A stretch of 64,000 nucleotides of DNA. Source: Serratia fonticola (lineage in GTDB: Bacteria; Pseudomonadota; Gammaproteobacteria; Enterobacterales; Enterobacteriaceae). This document shows, in pieces, positions 18,438-28,259 of the stretch; within the stretch, counting starts at the first letter, position 1; the number at the start of each line of letters is the position of its first letter. Both the position numbers and the translations under genes were made by a program. Under the pieces are notes generated by a model. That model searched no databases. It worked only from the letters and a program-made list of their open reading frames with translations, and was not told the origin of the DNA. Location: assembly GCF_001006005.1 (NCBI RefSeq), contig NZ_CP011254.1, forward strand, positions 62,001 through 126,000. Reading direction: 5' to 3'.

Positions 18438-19490
18438 TTATTTAACGCTGGTTTTACTGAAAGCCGTCTGGAGCACCGCTACCAGCGCATCGTTCTGCGA
18501 CTGGGTCAACGGCTTACCTTTGGAATCGATAAATTGCAAACTGGTACGGTTATTCAAATCACCGACCTGCAGTTTGTAATCACCCTCTTTCAGTTCAGGA
18601 TCTTTCGCGCCCAACGCATCCCAATCACTGCTGCTCAGGGATTTGTAGGTTACGGCAACGCTACCCTGCGGACGGCTGCGGTCACCCACTTTCATCCCCA
18701 GTTTTTCCAGTGCCGGTGGCAAACGATCCCACACTACCGTGTACGGCGCACGCACGATCAGCGTTGGCAGGCCGGTGTCATCCGCGCCGCTCTGCACGTC
18801 CAATACGCCAATACGGTTGGCGGACTGGCTGCTCGACAGGCTGTCCTGCTTATCCAGGCCTTCAACGATGGTGTTCATCATCATACCGTTGTAGCGCTGA
18901 ACTTCAGAAGGTTCGGTAACCTTGTCGGTTTGCCCCTGCTGACGCAGTTCAAGAGTTTTCACCACCAGCGCTTGCTGGTAACCCTGTTTCTGTACCGTGA
19001 TCTGGTAGCGGCCTTCGTACTGGTTGTCTTCATCCAGACGGTTCCACTTAACCCAGTCGGTGGTCAGCGTTTGGCTGGCATCCGTACGTGAGGCGATCGG
19101 AATGTTTTTGCTCTGCAACAGGCTGGCTACACGCGACCACAGGTTATCGTTCTGCGGGCTGCTTTCCAGCAGCAGCGTGCCACTGTCACCCGCATATTGA
19201 CCACGGGAACCGCTCAACAGTGCCAGCGGCTGTACCGGTGGCCGGATATCCAGTTGCTTGCCAACAGCGCCTTTCTGCGCGTTTGCCGGAACTTCATAAT
19301 TACCGGTTTGTACCGGCAGGATCAGGCCGGACGGCGCGCTCAACGGTTTGAGCGGTGCGGCGTCAAGATAGGCCTCATCGCCGCTAACCTGGCGTTTGTA
19401 GCGCTGATCGGTAGAACAAGCCGCCAGCGTCATCACCAGCGCTAATCCCACGACCGTTGCTAGCGTCGACTTTTGCAATGAATAAGCCAT
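18438..19490 (-). CDS. bamC: Outer membrane assembly lipoprotein BamC
   Basis: This 350-residue lipoprotein is part of the BAM complex that inserts beta-barrel proteins in the outer membrane. The signal peptide ends in a lipobox (MTLAAC) with Cys25, and Ser at +2 fits outer-membrane sorting. Next comes the conserved unstructured BamD-binding segment ([22 protein letters not shown]), then two helix-grip domains. I start at ATG 19490, preceded by GGGAG, and not at the adjacent TTG. It follows dapA by 16 bp, the usual dapA-bamC operon. Confidence 0.96.
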   Translation of the reverse strand: MAYSLQKSTLATVVGLALVMTLAACSTDQRYKRQVSGDEAYLDAAPLKPLSAPSGLILPVQTGNYEVPANAQKGAVGKQLDIRPPVQPLALLSGSRGQYAGDSGTLLLESSPQNDNLWSRVASLLQSKNIPIASRTDASQTLTTDWVKWNRLDEDNQYEGRYQITVQKQGYQQALVVKTLELRQQGQTDKVTEPSEVQRYNGMMMNTIVEGLDKQDSLSSSQSANRIGVLDVQSGADDTGLPTLIVRAPYTVVWDRLPPALEKLGMKVGDRSRPQGSVAVTYKSLSSSDWDALGAKDPELKEGDYKLQVGDLNNRTSLQFIDSKGKPLTQSQNDALVAVLQTAFSKTSVK

Positions 19491-19506
19491 CAAATCTCCC
19501 TAAGAG

Positions 19507-20388
19507 TTACAGCAAACCGGCGCTTTTCAACGCACGCTCCACGACAGGACGGGCAGCGTCGGTCAACGGCGTCATAGGCAGACGCATCGTATCGGTTGCC
19601 ATCAATCCCAATGCCTTACAGGCCCATTTCACCGGAATTGGGTTTGCTTCTACAAACAAATCCTGATGCAAAGGCATCAAGCGCTGATTCAAACGGCGGG
19701 CTTCGGCAAAATTGCCTTGCGCCGCCAGGCGGCAGAGTTCGACCATTTCACGCGCTGCCACGTTGGCCGTCACGGAAATCACCCCTTTGCCACCCAGTTG
19801 CATGAAGTCCAGACCGCTGGCGTCGTCGCCGCTCAGCAAAATGAAGTCTTCATCATCAACCAGCACTTGGATCTGACTAACACGACTTAAGTTCCCTGTT
19901 GCCTCTTTAACGGCAACAATATTCTTAATTTTGGCCAAACGAGCAATCGTTGGCGGCAGCATGTCACAACCGGTGCGTGAAGGCACGTTATAGAGGATCT
20001 GCGGCAGATCGGTGCTTTCGGCAATGGCTTTGAAATGCTGATACAGACCTTCCTGGGTCGGTCTGTTGTAGTAAGGCGTGACCGACAGGCAGCCCACGAC
20101 ACCGGTATTGCTGAAACGCTGCGTCAGTGAGATAGCCTCGCTGGTAGCGTTGGCACCGGTGCCGGCGATCACAGGAATACGGCCTGCGGCCAGTTCCAGC
20201 GTCTGCAAGACCACGTCCACATGTTCGTCATGGGGCAGCGTGGCGGACTCACCGGTAGTTCCTACGGAAACGATCGCCGCAGTCCCACTGGCTACATGAT
20301 AATCAATCAGTTTTTTTAGGCTCGCACGATCGACAGCACCTTTGGTGTCCATCGGCGTAACCAGTGCAACAATACTTCCCGTAAACAT
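19507..20388 (-). CDS. dapA: 4-hydroxy-tetrahydrodipicolinate synthase
   Basis: This 293-residue TIM-barrel lyase condenses pyruvate with aspartate semialdehyde, the first committed step to lysine and diaminopimelate. Schiff-base Lys161 (VAVKEATG), Tyr133 and Arg138 (ILYNVPSR) and the GTTGE loop (residues 43-47) are all present. An AGGGGA ribosome-binding site precedes ATG 20388. It is first gene of the dapA-bamC operon and divergent from gcvR. Confidence 0.98.
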   Translation of the reverse strand: MFTGSIVALVTPMDTKGAVDRASLKKLIDYHVASGTAAIVSVGTTGESATLPHDEHVDVVLQTLELAAGRIPVIAGTGANATSEAISLTQRFSNTGVVGCLSVTPYYNRPTQEGLYQHFKAIAESTDLPQILYNVPSRTGCDMLPPTIARLAKIKNIVAVKEATGNLSRVSQIQVLVDDEDFILLSGDDASGLDFMQLGGKGVISVTANVAAREMVELCRLAAQGNFAEARRLNQRLMPLHQDLFVEANPIPVKWACKALGLMATDTMRLPMTPLTDAARPVVERALKSAGLL

Positions 20389-20532
20389 TGGCCGTCCCCT
20401 TCACAAACAAGTTACCCATGGTACTTTTGTCACCTATCCAAAAGCAAGCAAACAACGTGTCTAAGCGCTTGGCAGGCGGTTTTTTTTGTGTTTACCATGG
20501 TAACCCCATTCAGTACGACAGGAAGCTGCATT

Positions 20533-21102
20533 TTGCCTAAGCCTGATGAACACTATCTGGTGATCACCGCACTGGGCGCCGATCGCCCCGGTATCGTCAA
20601 CGCCATCACCCGCCACGTCAGTAGCTGCGGGTGCAATATCGAAGATAGCCGTCTGGCCATGCTGGGTGAAGAGTTCACCTTCATCATGCTGCTTTCAGGT
20701 AGCTGGAACGCGATTACCCTGATCGAATCCACTTTGCCGCAAAAAGGCGCCGAGCTGGATTTACTGATCGTGATGAAACGCACAAACTCGCAAGAAAGAC
20801 CGCCAATGCCCGCTACAGTGTGGGTACAGGTTGAGGTGAAAGACTCTCCGCATATCATCGAGCGATTTACCGGCCTGTTTGATTCGAGCCAGATGAACAT
20901 TGCCGAGCTGGTGTCACGGACTCAGCCAGCAAAAGGTGAGCAGCCCTCGCAGCTCTATATTCAGATCACCGCTCACAGTTCCGGCGGTCAGGATGCCACA
21001 AATATTGAACAAGCCTTTTATCGCCTATGTACAGAATTGAATGCGCAAGGCAGTATTAGCGTGGTGAACTATCCACAGCATGATGAGAGAGATGGAGAGT
21101 AG
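20533..21102 (+). CDS. gcvR: Glycine cleavage system transcriptional repressor (ACT-domain protein)
   Basis: This 189-residue protein with two ACT domains (residues about 8-80 and 95-175) binds GcvA and, with glycine, blocks activation of gcvTHP. The HYLVITALGADRPGIVN start and the CGCNIEDSRLAMLGEEFTFIMLLSG block match E. coli GcvR, which is 190 residues. I place the start at TTG 20533, 8 nt after AGGAAG, because it gives the family length. ATGs at 20488 and 20497 would add 12-15 residues with no homology. bcp follows two bases after the stop. Confidence 0.92.
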   Translation: MPKPDEHYLVITALGADRPGIVNAITRHVSSCGCNIEDSRLAMLGEEFTFIMLLSGSWNAITLIESTLPQKGAELDLLIVMKRTNSQERPPMPATVWVQVEVKDSPHIIERFTGLFDSSQMNIAELVSRTQPAKGEQPSQLYIQITAHSSGGQDATNIEQAFYRLCTELNAQGSISVVNYPQHDERDGE

Positions 21103-21104
21103 TT

Positions 21105-21569
21105 ATGAGCCCATTGAAAGCCGGTGATACAGCGCCGAAATTTAGTTTACTCGACCAGGATGGCGAGGAAATTAACTTGGCCGACTTCCAGGGACAACGA
21201 GTACTGGTTTACTTTTATCCCAAAGCCATGACGCCAGGTTGCACCGTGCAAGCCTGCGGGTTACGGGATAACATGGATGAATTGAAAAAGGCGGGCGTCG
21301 AAGTGCTGGGTATCAGCACCGATAAACCCGAAAAGCTCTCGCGTTTTGTTGAGAAAGAACTGCTCAATTTCACGCTGCTATCCGACGAAGATCATCAGGT
21401 AGCTCAGCAGTTTGGCGTTTGGGGCGAGAAAACCTTCATGGGCAAAACCTATGACGGCATTCACCGTATCAGCTTCCTGATCGGCACCGACGGCAAGGTT
21501 GAGAAAGTGTTCGATGATTTCAAGACCACCAATCACCACGAAATCGTTCTGAACTACCTGCAGCAGTAA
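21105..21569 (+). CDS. bcp: Thioredoxin-dependent thiol peroxidase Bcp
   Basis: This 154-residue peroxiredoxin reduces hydrogen and organic peroxides using thioredoxin. Peroxidatic Cys46 sits in MTPGCTVQACGLRD, with resolving Cys51 in the same helix, the Bcp arrangement. The GDTAPKFSLLDQDG start is typical. It begins 2 bp after gcvR, so the two are probably co-transcribed. A strong terminator follows. Confidence 0.97.
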   Translation: MSPLKAGDTAPKFSLLDQDGEEINLADFQGQRVLVYFYPKAMTPGCTVQACGLRDNMDELKKAGVEVLGISTDKPEKLSRFVEKELLNFTLLSDEDHQVAQQFGVWGEKTFMGKTYDGIHRISFLIGTDGKVEKVFDDFKTTNHHEIVLNYLQQ

Positions 21570-21574
21570 AGGGT

Positions 21575-21609
21575 AAAGCGCAGCAGCATCGGTTGCTGCG
21601 CTTTATTTT
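21575..21609. terminator. Bidirectional terminator between bcp and perM
   Basis: AAAGCGCAGCA (21575-21585) pairs with TGCTGCGCTTT (21594-21604) and continues into ATTTTT. The AAA on the left arm gives a T-rich end on the other strand for perM, which ends at 21612. Confidence 0.8.
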
Positions 21610-21611
21610 TC

Positions 21612-22688
21612 TCACTTCACTTCATCACCCACATCCACCAGCATGTCATCCGGCCAGGCGTGGATCACGGCTTTCACCAGCGTCGCCAATGGGATGGCGA
21701 AGAATACGCCCCAGAACCCCCACAGACCGCCGAAGATAATCACCGAGAGAATGATCACCAGCGGATGCAGGTTGACCGCCTCTGAGAACAGGATCGGCAC
21801 CAGCAGGTTGCCATCCAAGCCTTGCACTACCAGATAAGCGATAATCAGCGTCCAGAAGTCGGCACCAATGCCCCACTGGAACATGGCCACCACCACCACC
21901 GGGATCGTCACCAGCACTGCGCCGATGTATGGGATCAGCACCGAGAGGCCGACCAACACCGCCAAGAGCAGGGAATAACGCATATCCAGGATGAAGAACA
22001 CCAGATAGGTCGCCACCCCGACGATCACCATCTCCAACACCTTGCCGCGAATATAGTTGGTGATCTGCTGGTTCATCTCGATCCATACCTGCCCTGCCAG
22101 CCCACGGTTGCGCGGCAGCACACGGCGCACCGCATTGATCATCTGCTCTTTGTCCTTCAGCAGGAAGAACGCCATCAAAGGGACCAGGATCAGATAGATG
22201 GCCAGAGTCAGCAGCCCAACCAGTGAGGCCAGTGAGAATTTCACCACCGATTCTCCCATGCCCGACAGGCGCTCACGCAGGTTCTGCGCCATCATATCAA
22301 TGATGCCCGCATCCACCAGCGCCGGGTAGCGTGTCGGCAAAGTCGCCGCATAGTTATAGAACTGATTGAGCATGCCCGGTAAATCGGTCATCAGGTTGAT
22401 GCCCTGCTGCCAGGCGGTTGGCGCGACCACGAAGACCAACAGCATGGCAATACCGCCAAACACGATCAGCATGATACTTGCCGCCCAGGTACGCGAACAT
22501 CCCAGGCGTTGAAGGCGTACGGTAGGCCACTCCAGCAGGTAAGCAAGCACTAGCGCCACCAGCAAGGGGGTCAAGATACCGTGAAAAAAATAAAGGATGC
22601 AGAACCCGGCAACCAGGATCACCAGCAACGCAATAGCTTGTGGATCGGTGAAACGACGTCGGTACCACTGTAATAACAACTCCAACAT
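21612..22688 (-). CDS. perM: AI-2E family transporter PerM
   Basis: This 358-residue polytopic inner-membrane protein has about eight hydrophobic segments and the family's central soluble region (about residues 75-200). The C-terminal membrane half with GLSVLIPYIGAVLVTIPVV and the GxxGxxxAIPLATLVKAV ending is diagnostic of the PerM/YdiK/TqsA superfamily. The substrate of PerM itself is not settled. It is divergent from bepA, as in E. coli. Confidence 0.92.
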   Translation of the reverse strand: MLELLLQWYRRRFTDPQAIALLVILVAGFCILYFFHGILTPLLVALVLAYLLEWPTVRLQRLGCSRTWAASIMLIVFGGIAMLLVFVVAPTAWQQGINLMTDLPGMLNQFYNYAATLPTRYPALVDAGIIDMMAQNLRERLSGMGESVVKFSLASLVGLLTLAIYLILVPLMAFFLLKDKEQMINAVRRVLPRNRGLAGQVWIEMNQQITNYIRGKVLEMVIVGVATYLVFFILDMRYSLLLAVLVGLSVLIPYIGAVLVTIPVVVVAMFQWGIGADFWTLIIAYLVVQGLDGNLLVPILFSEAVNLHPLVIILSVIIFGGLWGFWGVFFAIPLATLVKAVIHAWPDDMLVDVGDEVK

Positions 22689-22992
22689 CAGAGATTGCTC
22701 CTTATTCCATCAATGGGGGGTGAGGCTCGCCAATCCCTATGCGGCCGAGCAGGTATGACATGATTTTTAAATAATTTTAGCCCGGTTATCACCGTGCAGC
22801 GTTTCAATGTGGGTTGTGGCTGGCTATGATGTGATAGCGTTTTGCCGCTCAGGCGCACGATCCCCTGAAAATGCATTTTTGTGAGCCAACGCACTTTCGC
22901 GCTGATTGTACTGGAGAGTCTGGCACGGAAGAAGAACTCTTATCTGATACTGACGTCTTACTTGATGACTTTATTGAGGGAATGACCTGACT
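22689..22992. promoter_or_regulatory. Divergent perM-bepA intergenic region
   Basis: These 304 bp between divergent starts presumably contain both promoters. A GAGGGA ribosome-binding site lies before the bepA ATG. I saw no convincing small gene or operator. Confidence 0.4.
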
Positions 22993-24462
22993 ATGACCAT
23001 CCGGTTGACTAAAACAGCGCTAACTGTCCTGCTGCTCGGCTCGCTTTGCACCTCTGCGTTGGCGCCGGTTAACGCCCAAACGCAAGACCAGCTGCCGGAT
23101 ATGGGGACTTCCGCAGGGGGGACGTTGAGCATCGGCCAGGAACTGACCATGGGCGATTTTTACGTGCGGCAGCTACGCGCTAGCGCCCCGTTGATCAACG
23201 ATCCGCTATTGACCCAGTATATCAACCAGTTGGGTAACCGGCTGGTCGCCAGCGCCTATTCGGTACGCACCCCGTTCCACTTCTTTCTAGTCCGTAACGA
23301 CGAGATCAACGCCTTTGCCTTCTTTGGCGGCAACGTGGTGCTGCACTCAGCCCTGTTCCGTGAAACCGACAACGAGAGCCAACTGGCCTCGGTCCTGGCA
23401 CACGAAATCTCACACGTGACCCAGCGCCATCTGGCCCGCGCAATGGAAGACCAGCAACGCAACGCGCCACTGACCTGGGTGGGTGCACTGGGCTCTATCC
23501 TGCTGGCGATGGCCAACCCAACCATGGGCATGGCGGCGCTGAGCGGTACGCTGGCAGGAACGCAGCAGGGGATTATCAGCTTCACCCAAGCAAATGAACA
23601 AGAGGCTGACCGTATCGGTATTCAGGTATTGCAGCGCGCCGGGTTCGATCCCGAAGCGATGCCAGACTTTTTGCAAAGGCTGGCCGATCAGTCCCGCTAC
23701 GCCTCAAAACCACCGGAAATGCTGCTGACGCACCCGTTGCCAGACAGCCGGCTTTCGGACGCCCGCAACCGCGCCAACCAAATGCCACGCCAACTGGTGC
23801 AATCCAGTCAAGACTATCTGCTAGCGCGGGTCCGTACGCTGGGCATGTACAGCTCGGAAGGCTATGGTCTGAGCGAAGACCTGCTGGACACTTACAGCAA
23901 AGGCAACATTCGCGAGCAAATAGCCGCCAAATATGGCCGGGCGATCCTGTTCTATGAAGCCAAGAAATACGACGAAGCGCGCAATCTTATTCAGCCACTG
24001 CTGGCAAAAGATCCGAAAAACGTCTGGATGCTGGACCTGCTGACCGACATCGATCTGGGTCAGAATAAAGCCGCTCAGGCCATTGCTCGCCTTGAGGCGG
24101 TCAATGCGGCGCAAAGCAATAACCCGGTGTTGCTGCTCAACCTGGCGAACGCCTACGTTGAGGGCAATCAACCCGCTCAAGCATCAAAAATCCTCAACCG
24201 TTATACCTTTGCCCATCCGAACGATCCTAACGGCTGGGATCTGCTGGCTCAGGCCAGTGCTGCCCAAGGTCTACGCGATGAAGAACTCTCCGCGCGGGCA
24301 GAAAGCCTGGCGCTGGCAGGCCGTCTGGATCAGGCGATAGGTTTGCTCAGCAACGCCAGCTCATTACAAAAGCTGGGCAGCCTGAAACAGGCTCGCTACG
24401 ACGCGCGGATTGACCAACTGCGTCAGTTGCAAAGAACCTTCAGCAAGTTCCAACGCACTTGA
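22993..24462 (+). CDS. bepA: Periplasmic metalloprotease/chaperone BepA (M48)
   Basis: This 489-residue periplasmic protein has a signal peptide ending near residue 29 (APVNAQ). It promotes LptD maturation and degrades stalled outer-membrane proteins. The zinc motif is HEISH with His137, Glu138 and His141. The third ligand is Glu202 in NEQEADRIG. The C-terminal half (residues about 310-480) is tetratricopeptide-like ([14 protein letters not shown]..., [17 protein letters not shown]). Start 22993 follows GAGGGA. A short gap leads to yfgD, the E. coli order. Confidence 0.96.
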   Translation: MTIRLTKTALTVLLLGSLCTSALAPVNAQTQDQLPDMGTSAGGTLSIGQELTMGDFYVRQLRASAPLINDPLLTQYINQLGNRLVASAYSVRTPFHFFLVRNDEINAFAFFGGNVVLHSALFRETDNESQLASVLAHEISHVTQRHLARAMEDQQRNAPLTWVGALGSILLAMANPTMGMAALSGTLAGTQQGIISFTQANEQEADRIGIQVLQRAGFDPEAMPDFLQRLADQSRYASKPPEMLLTHPLPDSRLSDARNRANQMPRQLVQSSQDYLLARVRTLGMYSSEGYGLSEDLLDTYSKGNIREQIAAKYGRAILFYEAKKYDEARNLIQPLLAKDPKNVWMLDLLTDIDLGQNKAAQAIARLEAVNAAQSNNPVLLLNLANAYVEGNQPAQASKILNRYTFAHPNDPNGWDLLAQASAAQGLRDEELSARAESLALAGRLDQAIGLLSNASSLQKLGSLKQARYDARIDQLRQLQRTFSKFQRT

Positions 24463-24484
24463 TTTGAACAAGGAAAGAGAAAAG

Positions 24485-24838
24485 ATGAAAAACGTCACTA
24501 TTTATCACAACCCGCGCTGCTCGAAGAGCCGTGAGACGCTGACACTGCTGGAACAGCATGGCGTCGAACCGCAAGTGGTGCTGTATCTGGATACGCCTCC
24601 TTCCGTCGCCGAGTTGAAAAAGCTGTTACAAGAACTTGGTTTCACTTCTGCCCGCGAATTGATGCGCAAGAAAGAAGATCTCTACAAGGAGCTGGATCTG
24701 GCGGATGAAACCCTGAGCGAAGAACAACTGCTGCAAGCGATGGTGAGCAATCCGAAACTGATCGAACGCCCAATCGTGGTCAAAGGCGGCAAAGCCCGCA
24801 TTGGCAGGCCACCAGAGCAGGTGTTGGAGATTTTGTGA
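24485..24838 (+). CDS. yfgD: ArsC-family reductase YfgD
   Basis: This 117-residue thioredoxin-fold protein of the glutaredoxin-dependent arsenate reductase family has the catalytic loop HNPRCSKSR with Cys12, and IERPIVVKGGKARIGRPPE near the C-terminus. True activity on arsenate is not established for YfgD. The start at ATG 24485 follows GGAAAGAG, and a longer frame from 24410 overlaps bepA and is discarded. There is no ars operon context. Confidence 0.9.
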   Translation: MKNVTIYHNPRCSKSRETLTLLEQHGVEPQVVLYLDTPPSVAELKKLLQELGFTSARELMRKKEDLYKELDLADETLSEEQLLQAMVSNPKLIERPIVVKGGKARIGRPPEQVLEIL

Positions 24839-24852
24839 TCCTGTGACGGCAA

Positions 24853-24874
24853 GCCGGGCGATTATCCGCCCGGC
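24853..24874. terminator. Hairpin between yfgD and the MFS gene
   Basis: GCCGGGCG (24853-24860) pairs with CGCCCGGC (24867-24874) over a 6-nt loop between convergent genes. There is no T-tract, but the stem is strong and central. Confidence 0.5.
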
Positions 24875-24882
24875 AGCTGTAT

Positions 24883-26208
24883 TTACAACGGTTTATGCGC
24901 TGTTTCCCGGGCAGCTAGCAACGCCCACAAGGTAATTAGCAATGCCAGCACAACGTAGGCCGATATCGCCAGCGTGCTGTCAAAAGAAGTGAATAACGAA
25001 GCAATGATCAACGGCGCAAAGCCACCTCCCACGATCCCCGCCAGAGTATAAGCCAGCGAAGAACCAGCATAACGCACCTTGGTCGGGAACTGTTCGGTGA
25101 TAAAGGCCGCCTGCGGGCCGAACATCGCCGCATGGATCAGCAAGCCAATCACTACTGCGGTACAAATCAACACCGGCTGACTGCTATCGAGCAACACGAA
25201 GAAGGCAAATGCCCAGACTATCCCCGCCAGTGCCCCGCCGATATACACTGGCCGGCGGCCTAAGCGATCGGATAAGGCGCCAAACATCGGTACGGTAATC
25301 GCGTTGCCTATCGCCCCCAGCATGGTGGCCGTCAGCGCTAGTGGCCGTGGCAGGTTCAGCACCGTGGTCACGTAAGTCAGGGTAAATACCACCACCAACG
25401 CGTACAGCACGTCGGAGCCAATGCGCGAACCACCGGCGATCAGCAGCGAACGTGGGTGTTGGGTGAAAACCTCGCGGATCGGCGAATGGGTAACATCCTT
25501 CGACGCTTCCAATTTCAGGAACGCCGGTGTTTCCCCAACCCCACGGCGCAGCCACAGGCCAAAGATCACCAACACCAGGCTCAACAGGAACGGAATGCGC
25601 CAGCCCCACTGTTGGAAATCGTCTGCCGACATCGCCATGGTCACCAACGCGATCAGCCCGGTGCCAATCAGCGAACCACAGGAGGGACCGACCTGCGCAA
25701 ATGAGGCGTTACGCCCACGCTGATGTGGCTTACCGTGTTCCATCGAAAGCAGCACGGCTCCAGCCCACTCCCCACCCAGCGCAATGCCCTGGATGAAACG
25801 TAGTGCCACCAGCAACAACGGACTCCAAATCCCCCAACTTGCATAGCCGGGCAGTAACCCCATCAGCGTGGTGGTCACGCCCATGATCACCAGCGTGGCA
25901 ACCAACACAAAACGCCGTCCCAGTACGTCACCAAGATGCCCGAACACGATGCCGCCGATGGGCCGTGAAACATAGCCGACCGCATAAGTAGAAAACGCCA
26001 GAATGGTGCCGACCAGCGGATCGAATGACGGGAAGAAAACATGGTTGAAAATCAAGGCAGCCATGATGTTGTAAACGGTGAAGTCATACCACTCCAGCGC
26101 GGTGCCTATCGAACTGGCTGCCGCCAGCCTGCCGGTTTTAGGAGGATCGACGGCGTGATCTTTCACCGATAAGTCCACAATCGGCGTTTCAGTGGTGGAC
26201 GTATTCAT
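24883..26208 (-). CDS. MFS transporter, metabolite:H+ symporter (MHS) family
   Basis: This 441-residue inner-membrane protein has 12 predicted helices. The start segment SSIGTALEWYDFTVYN, the GxLGDxLGRR loop after helix 2 (GHLGDVLGRRFVLV) and RFIQGIALGGEWAGAVL are typical of the ShiA/KgtP/ProP-like MHS group. That group imports organic acids and related small solutes with protons. It is last of a four-gene operon, and its ATG overlaps the stop of the preceding gene by 4 bases. The substrate is presumably what the amidase and DUF2848 protein act on. It cannot be named from sequence. Confidence 0.9.
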   Translation of the reverse strand: MNTSTTETPIVDLSVKDHAVDPPKTGRLAAASSIGTALEWYDFTVYNIMAALIFNHVFFPSFDPLVGTILAFSTYAVGYVSRPIGGIVFGHLGDVLGRRFVLVATLVIMGVTTTLMGLLPGYASWGIWSPLLLVALRFIQGIALGGEWAGAVLLSMEHGKPHQRGRNASFAQVGPSCGSLIGTGLIALVTMAMSADDFQQWGWRIPFLLSLVLVIFGLWLRRGVGETPAFLKLEASKDVTHSPIREVFTQHPRSLLIAGGSRIGSDVLYALVVVFTLTYVTTVLNLPRPLALTATMLGAIGNAITVPMFGALSDRLGRRPVYIGGALAGIVWAFAFFVLLDSSQPVLICTAVVIGLLIHAAMFGPQAAFITEQFPTKVRYAGSSLAYTLAGIVGGGFAPLIIASLFTSFDSTLAISAYVVLALLITLWALLAARETAHKPL

Positions 26209-26858
26209 AATGCCAGCTCCTGTGAGGTCAGTTGCCAGCCAAGTGCGTAATGCACCGCCTCGCCAGCAGGGATTTTCAACGTGTGGTAAGCCAGCTCACT
26301 CAAGCGCTGCCCCGCCTCTGCGCTACTACTTTCGATCAACACCATAGGTAACAGCTGACGATTTTCCCGCGACTCTTGCGGAAGCGGTGAACTGAGCTCG
26401 GCGTTTGGCAACAGTAGGCTGCTGTGCACAAAACCCGGCTGTTCAGCCAACACGGAACCCATGTGCTTAACATCGTTTTTCAGAACATCCTTCTCACTCA
26501 GTGCCAGAGTGATGATGCTCAGATGGCTACCGCTGCCCTGGCCGGTGACGGCTTCAACCGTGCAGACCCGGCGCATGGGATCGCGCATCTTGCCCAGGCA
26601 GGCAACCGACCACGGCGTCTGTTGGGTAAAAGCGTTGCGATAGGCCTGGGAGGTAAAACTGGCCAGGGAGGCGGTCTTATACAGCCCAAGGTATTTACGC
26701 CCACCCTGTAGCGCCTGATAGCGCGTACCGGAGAGAAAACCGGGAACACGCACCCGCTCCTCTACATGTTCACGGTCGTACCACTGATTGAAATCCGCCT
26801 CATCCTGCGCGGCGACATCCGTTGCAACAAACAGCATTCCGTTCGGGGAACCGGTCAT
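26205..26858 (-). CDS. EthD/dimeric alpha-beta barrel-like protein of unknown function
   Basis: This is a 217-residue cytoplasmic protein. Residues about 8-100 show an EthD-like ferredoxin fold pattern (DFNQWYDREHVEERVRVPGF, then GxKYLGLYKT). The second half looks like a diverged repeat of the same fold. Such domains often bind or isomerise small aromatic or keto intermediates, but no catalytic function can be assigned. I start at ATG 26858, behind AGGAG. A frame from 26897 adds 13 unsupported residues. It lies 51 bp after the amidase and overlaps the transporter by 4 bases, so it belongs to the operon. Confidence 0.7.
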   Translation of the reverse strand: MTGSPNGMLFVATDVAAQDEADFNQWYDREHVEERVRVPGFLSGTRYQALQGGRKYLGLYKTASLASFTSQAYRNAFTQQTPWSVACLGKMRDPMRRVCTVEAVTGQGSGSHLSIITLALSEKDVLKNDVKHMGSVLAEQPGFVHSSLLLPNAELSSPLPQESRENRQLLPMVLIESSSAEAGQRLSELAYHTLKIPAGEAVHYALGWQLTSQELAL

Positions 26859-26909
26859 GGGTATTCTCCTGGTAGAGTCAGTAAGGCAAGGCGGCACCCT
26901 GCCGAAAAA

Positions 26910-28259
26910 TCACGCGTCAGCAAGGCAACGTTCGATTGCCAGCGCCCAACCCAGCAGCGCCTGGTCATGCATGGGTAATCCGGCCACCATCAGGCCAACG
27001 GGGGCCTCACCTGGCCGTTGGCAGGGTAGTGATAACGCACAGCCGTCGAGGAAGTTGATTACGGAAGGATTACGCAGCGCGGCACCGTTGGCACCGAAGT
27101 AGGCTTCGTCGTCCTCTGCCAGTTCGGCAAGGGTTGGTGCTATCAGCGGCGCGGTTGGCATCAACAAGGCGTCAAAGCCCTGCACCCTGGCCGTCACCCG
27201 CTGTTGCCAACTGGCACGCAACTGCCGTAGCTGCTGAAGATCGCTCTCGCCCAACGGCTGGCCACGACGAATGCGTGACAGCACTCGCGGGTCATAACCC
27301 TCGGCATTTTCAGCAATCAACGACTGGTGCCAATGCCAAGACTCCAGTGCGGTAAAACCACCCGCAGCGTTGATCTCCGCCAATTCGGCAAATTCACTGC
27401 AAGGGATAGCTTCAATCCGCGCACCGGCCTGAGCCAAACGTTTCAAGGCACGCTGAAACGCCTCTGCAACCTCTTCGTCCAACCCATCCAGCATTAGCGT
27501 TTGCGGAACGGCAAAACGTGCCTGCGCCAAGGAGGGTGACTCAGGCCGTAGCGCTTGTTCGGCGATTGCCGCATCCAGTGCGATACAGCTGGCAACGTCA
27601 TGAGCAATCACCCCGATTGAGTCCAGCGAAGGCGACAACGGCAGCAGTCCACCGCTGGCAATTCGACGGGCGGTAGGCTTATAGCCGGTCAATCCACAGA
27701 AAGCGGCCGGAATACGTACCGATCCCCCGGTGTCACTGCCAACGGCACCGCAGCACATACCGTCGGCTACCGCGACCGCCGCACCGGAAGATGAGCCACC
27801 GGGTATACGCTGGTTAGCGCGATCCCAGGGGTTAGCTGGAGTGCCAAAATGCGGATTGATACCCAGCCCGGAGTAGGCAAACTCGGTCATGTTGGTTTTA
27901 CCGATCACTACAGCTCCCGCCTGCAACAGACGCTCCACTATCGCAGCGTGCTTCTTGGCCACCGCAGCACCAGCCAGCACCCGAGAACCGGCAGTAGTCA
28001 CCTGTCCACTCACGTCAAACAGGTCTTTGATTGAGATCGGCACGCCATCCAATGGAGACAAAGATTTGCCTGCCGCGCGACGTTGGTCGGCCGCCAGCGC
28101 CTGCTGTTGTGCCCAATCGGCATACACCTGAGTAAAAGTTCGCTCCCCTTCCCCCTGCGGATCGGCGATTTTCGCCAAGGCATCGGCGATCAACTGCCTA
28201 GAGGTAAACTCTCCACTGGCCAACCCGGCGGCGGCCTGCACAAGCGTTAACTTAGCCAT
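26910..28259 (-). CDS. Amidase-signature family amidase
   Basis: This 449-residue cytoplasmic hydrolase of the amidase-signature family has general base Lys near residue 78 (VPISIKDLFD). The Ser cluster IPGGSSSG supplies the cis-Ser, and the nucleophile Ser is near residue 180 (DTGGSVRIPAAFCGLTGYKP). The C-terminal half has the family's looser fold. The substrate is unknown; AtzF-, GatA- and aryl-amidase-like proteins share this domain. There is no GatB/C context, so it is not tRNA amidotransferase. The start ATG overlaps the DUF2848 stop (TGATG), which shows translational coupling. Confidence 0.88.
   Translation of the reverse strand: MAKLTLVQAAAGLASGEFTSRQLIADALAKIADPQGEGERTFTQVYADWAQQQALAADQRRAAGKSLSPLDGVPISIKDLFDVSGQVTTAGSRVLAGAAVAKKHAAIVERLLQAGAVVIGKTNMTEFAYSGLGINPHFGTPANPWDRANQRIPGGSSSGAAVAVADGMCCGAVGSDTGGSVRIPAAFCGLTGYKPTARRIASGGLLPLSPSLDSIGVIAHDVASCIALDAAIAEQALRPESPSLAQARFAVPQTLMLDGLDEEVAEAFQRALKRLAQAGARIEAIPCSEFAELAEINAAGGFTALESWHWHQSLIAENAEGYDPRVLSRIRRGQPLGESDLQQLRQLRASWQQRVTARVQGFDALLMPTAPLIAPTLAELAEDDEAYFGANGAALRNPSVINFLDGCALSLPCQRPGEAPVGLMVAGLPMHDQALLGWALAIERCLADA

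Noticed and set aside
20488..20532. Upstream ATG starts for gcvR
   Set aside because: The TTG at 20533 has a well-placed AGGAAG and gives the GcvR family length.
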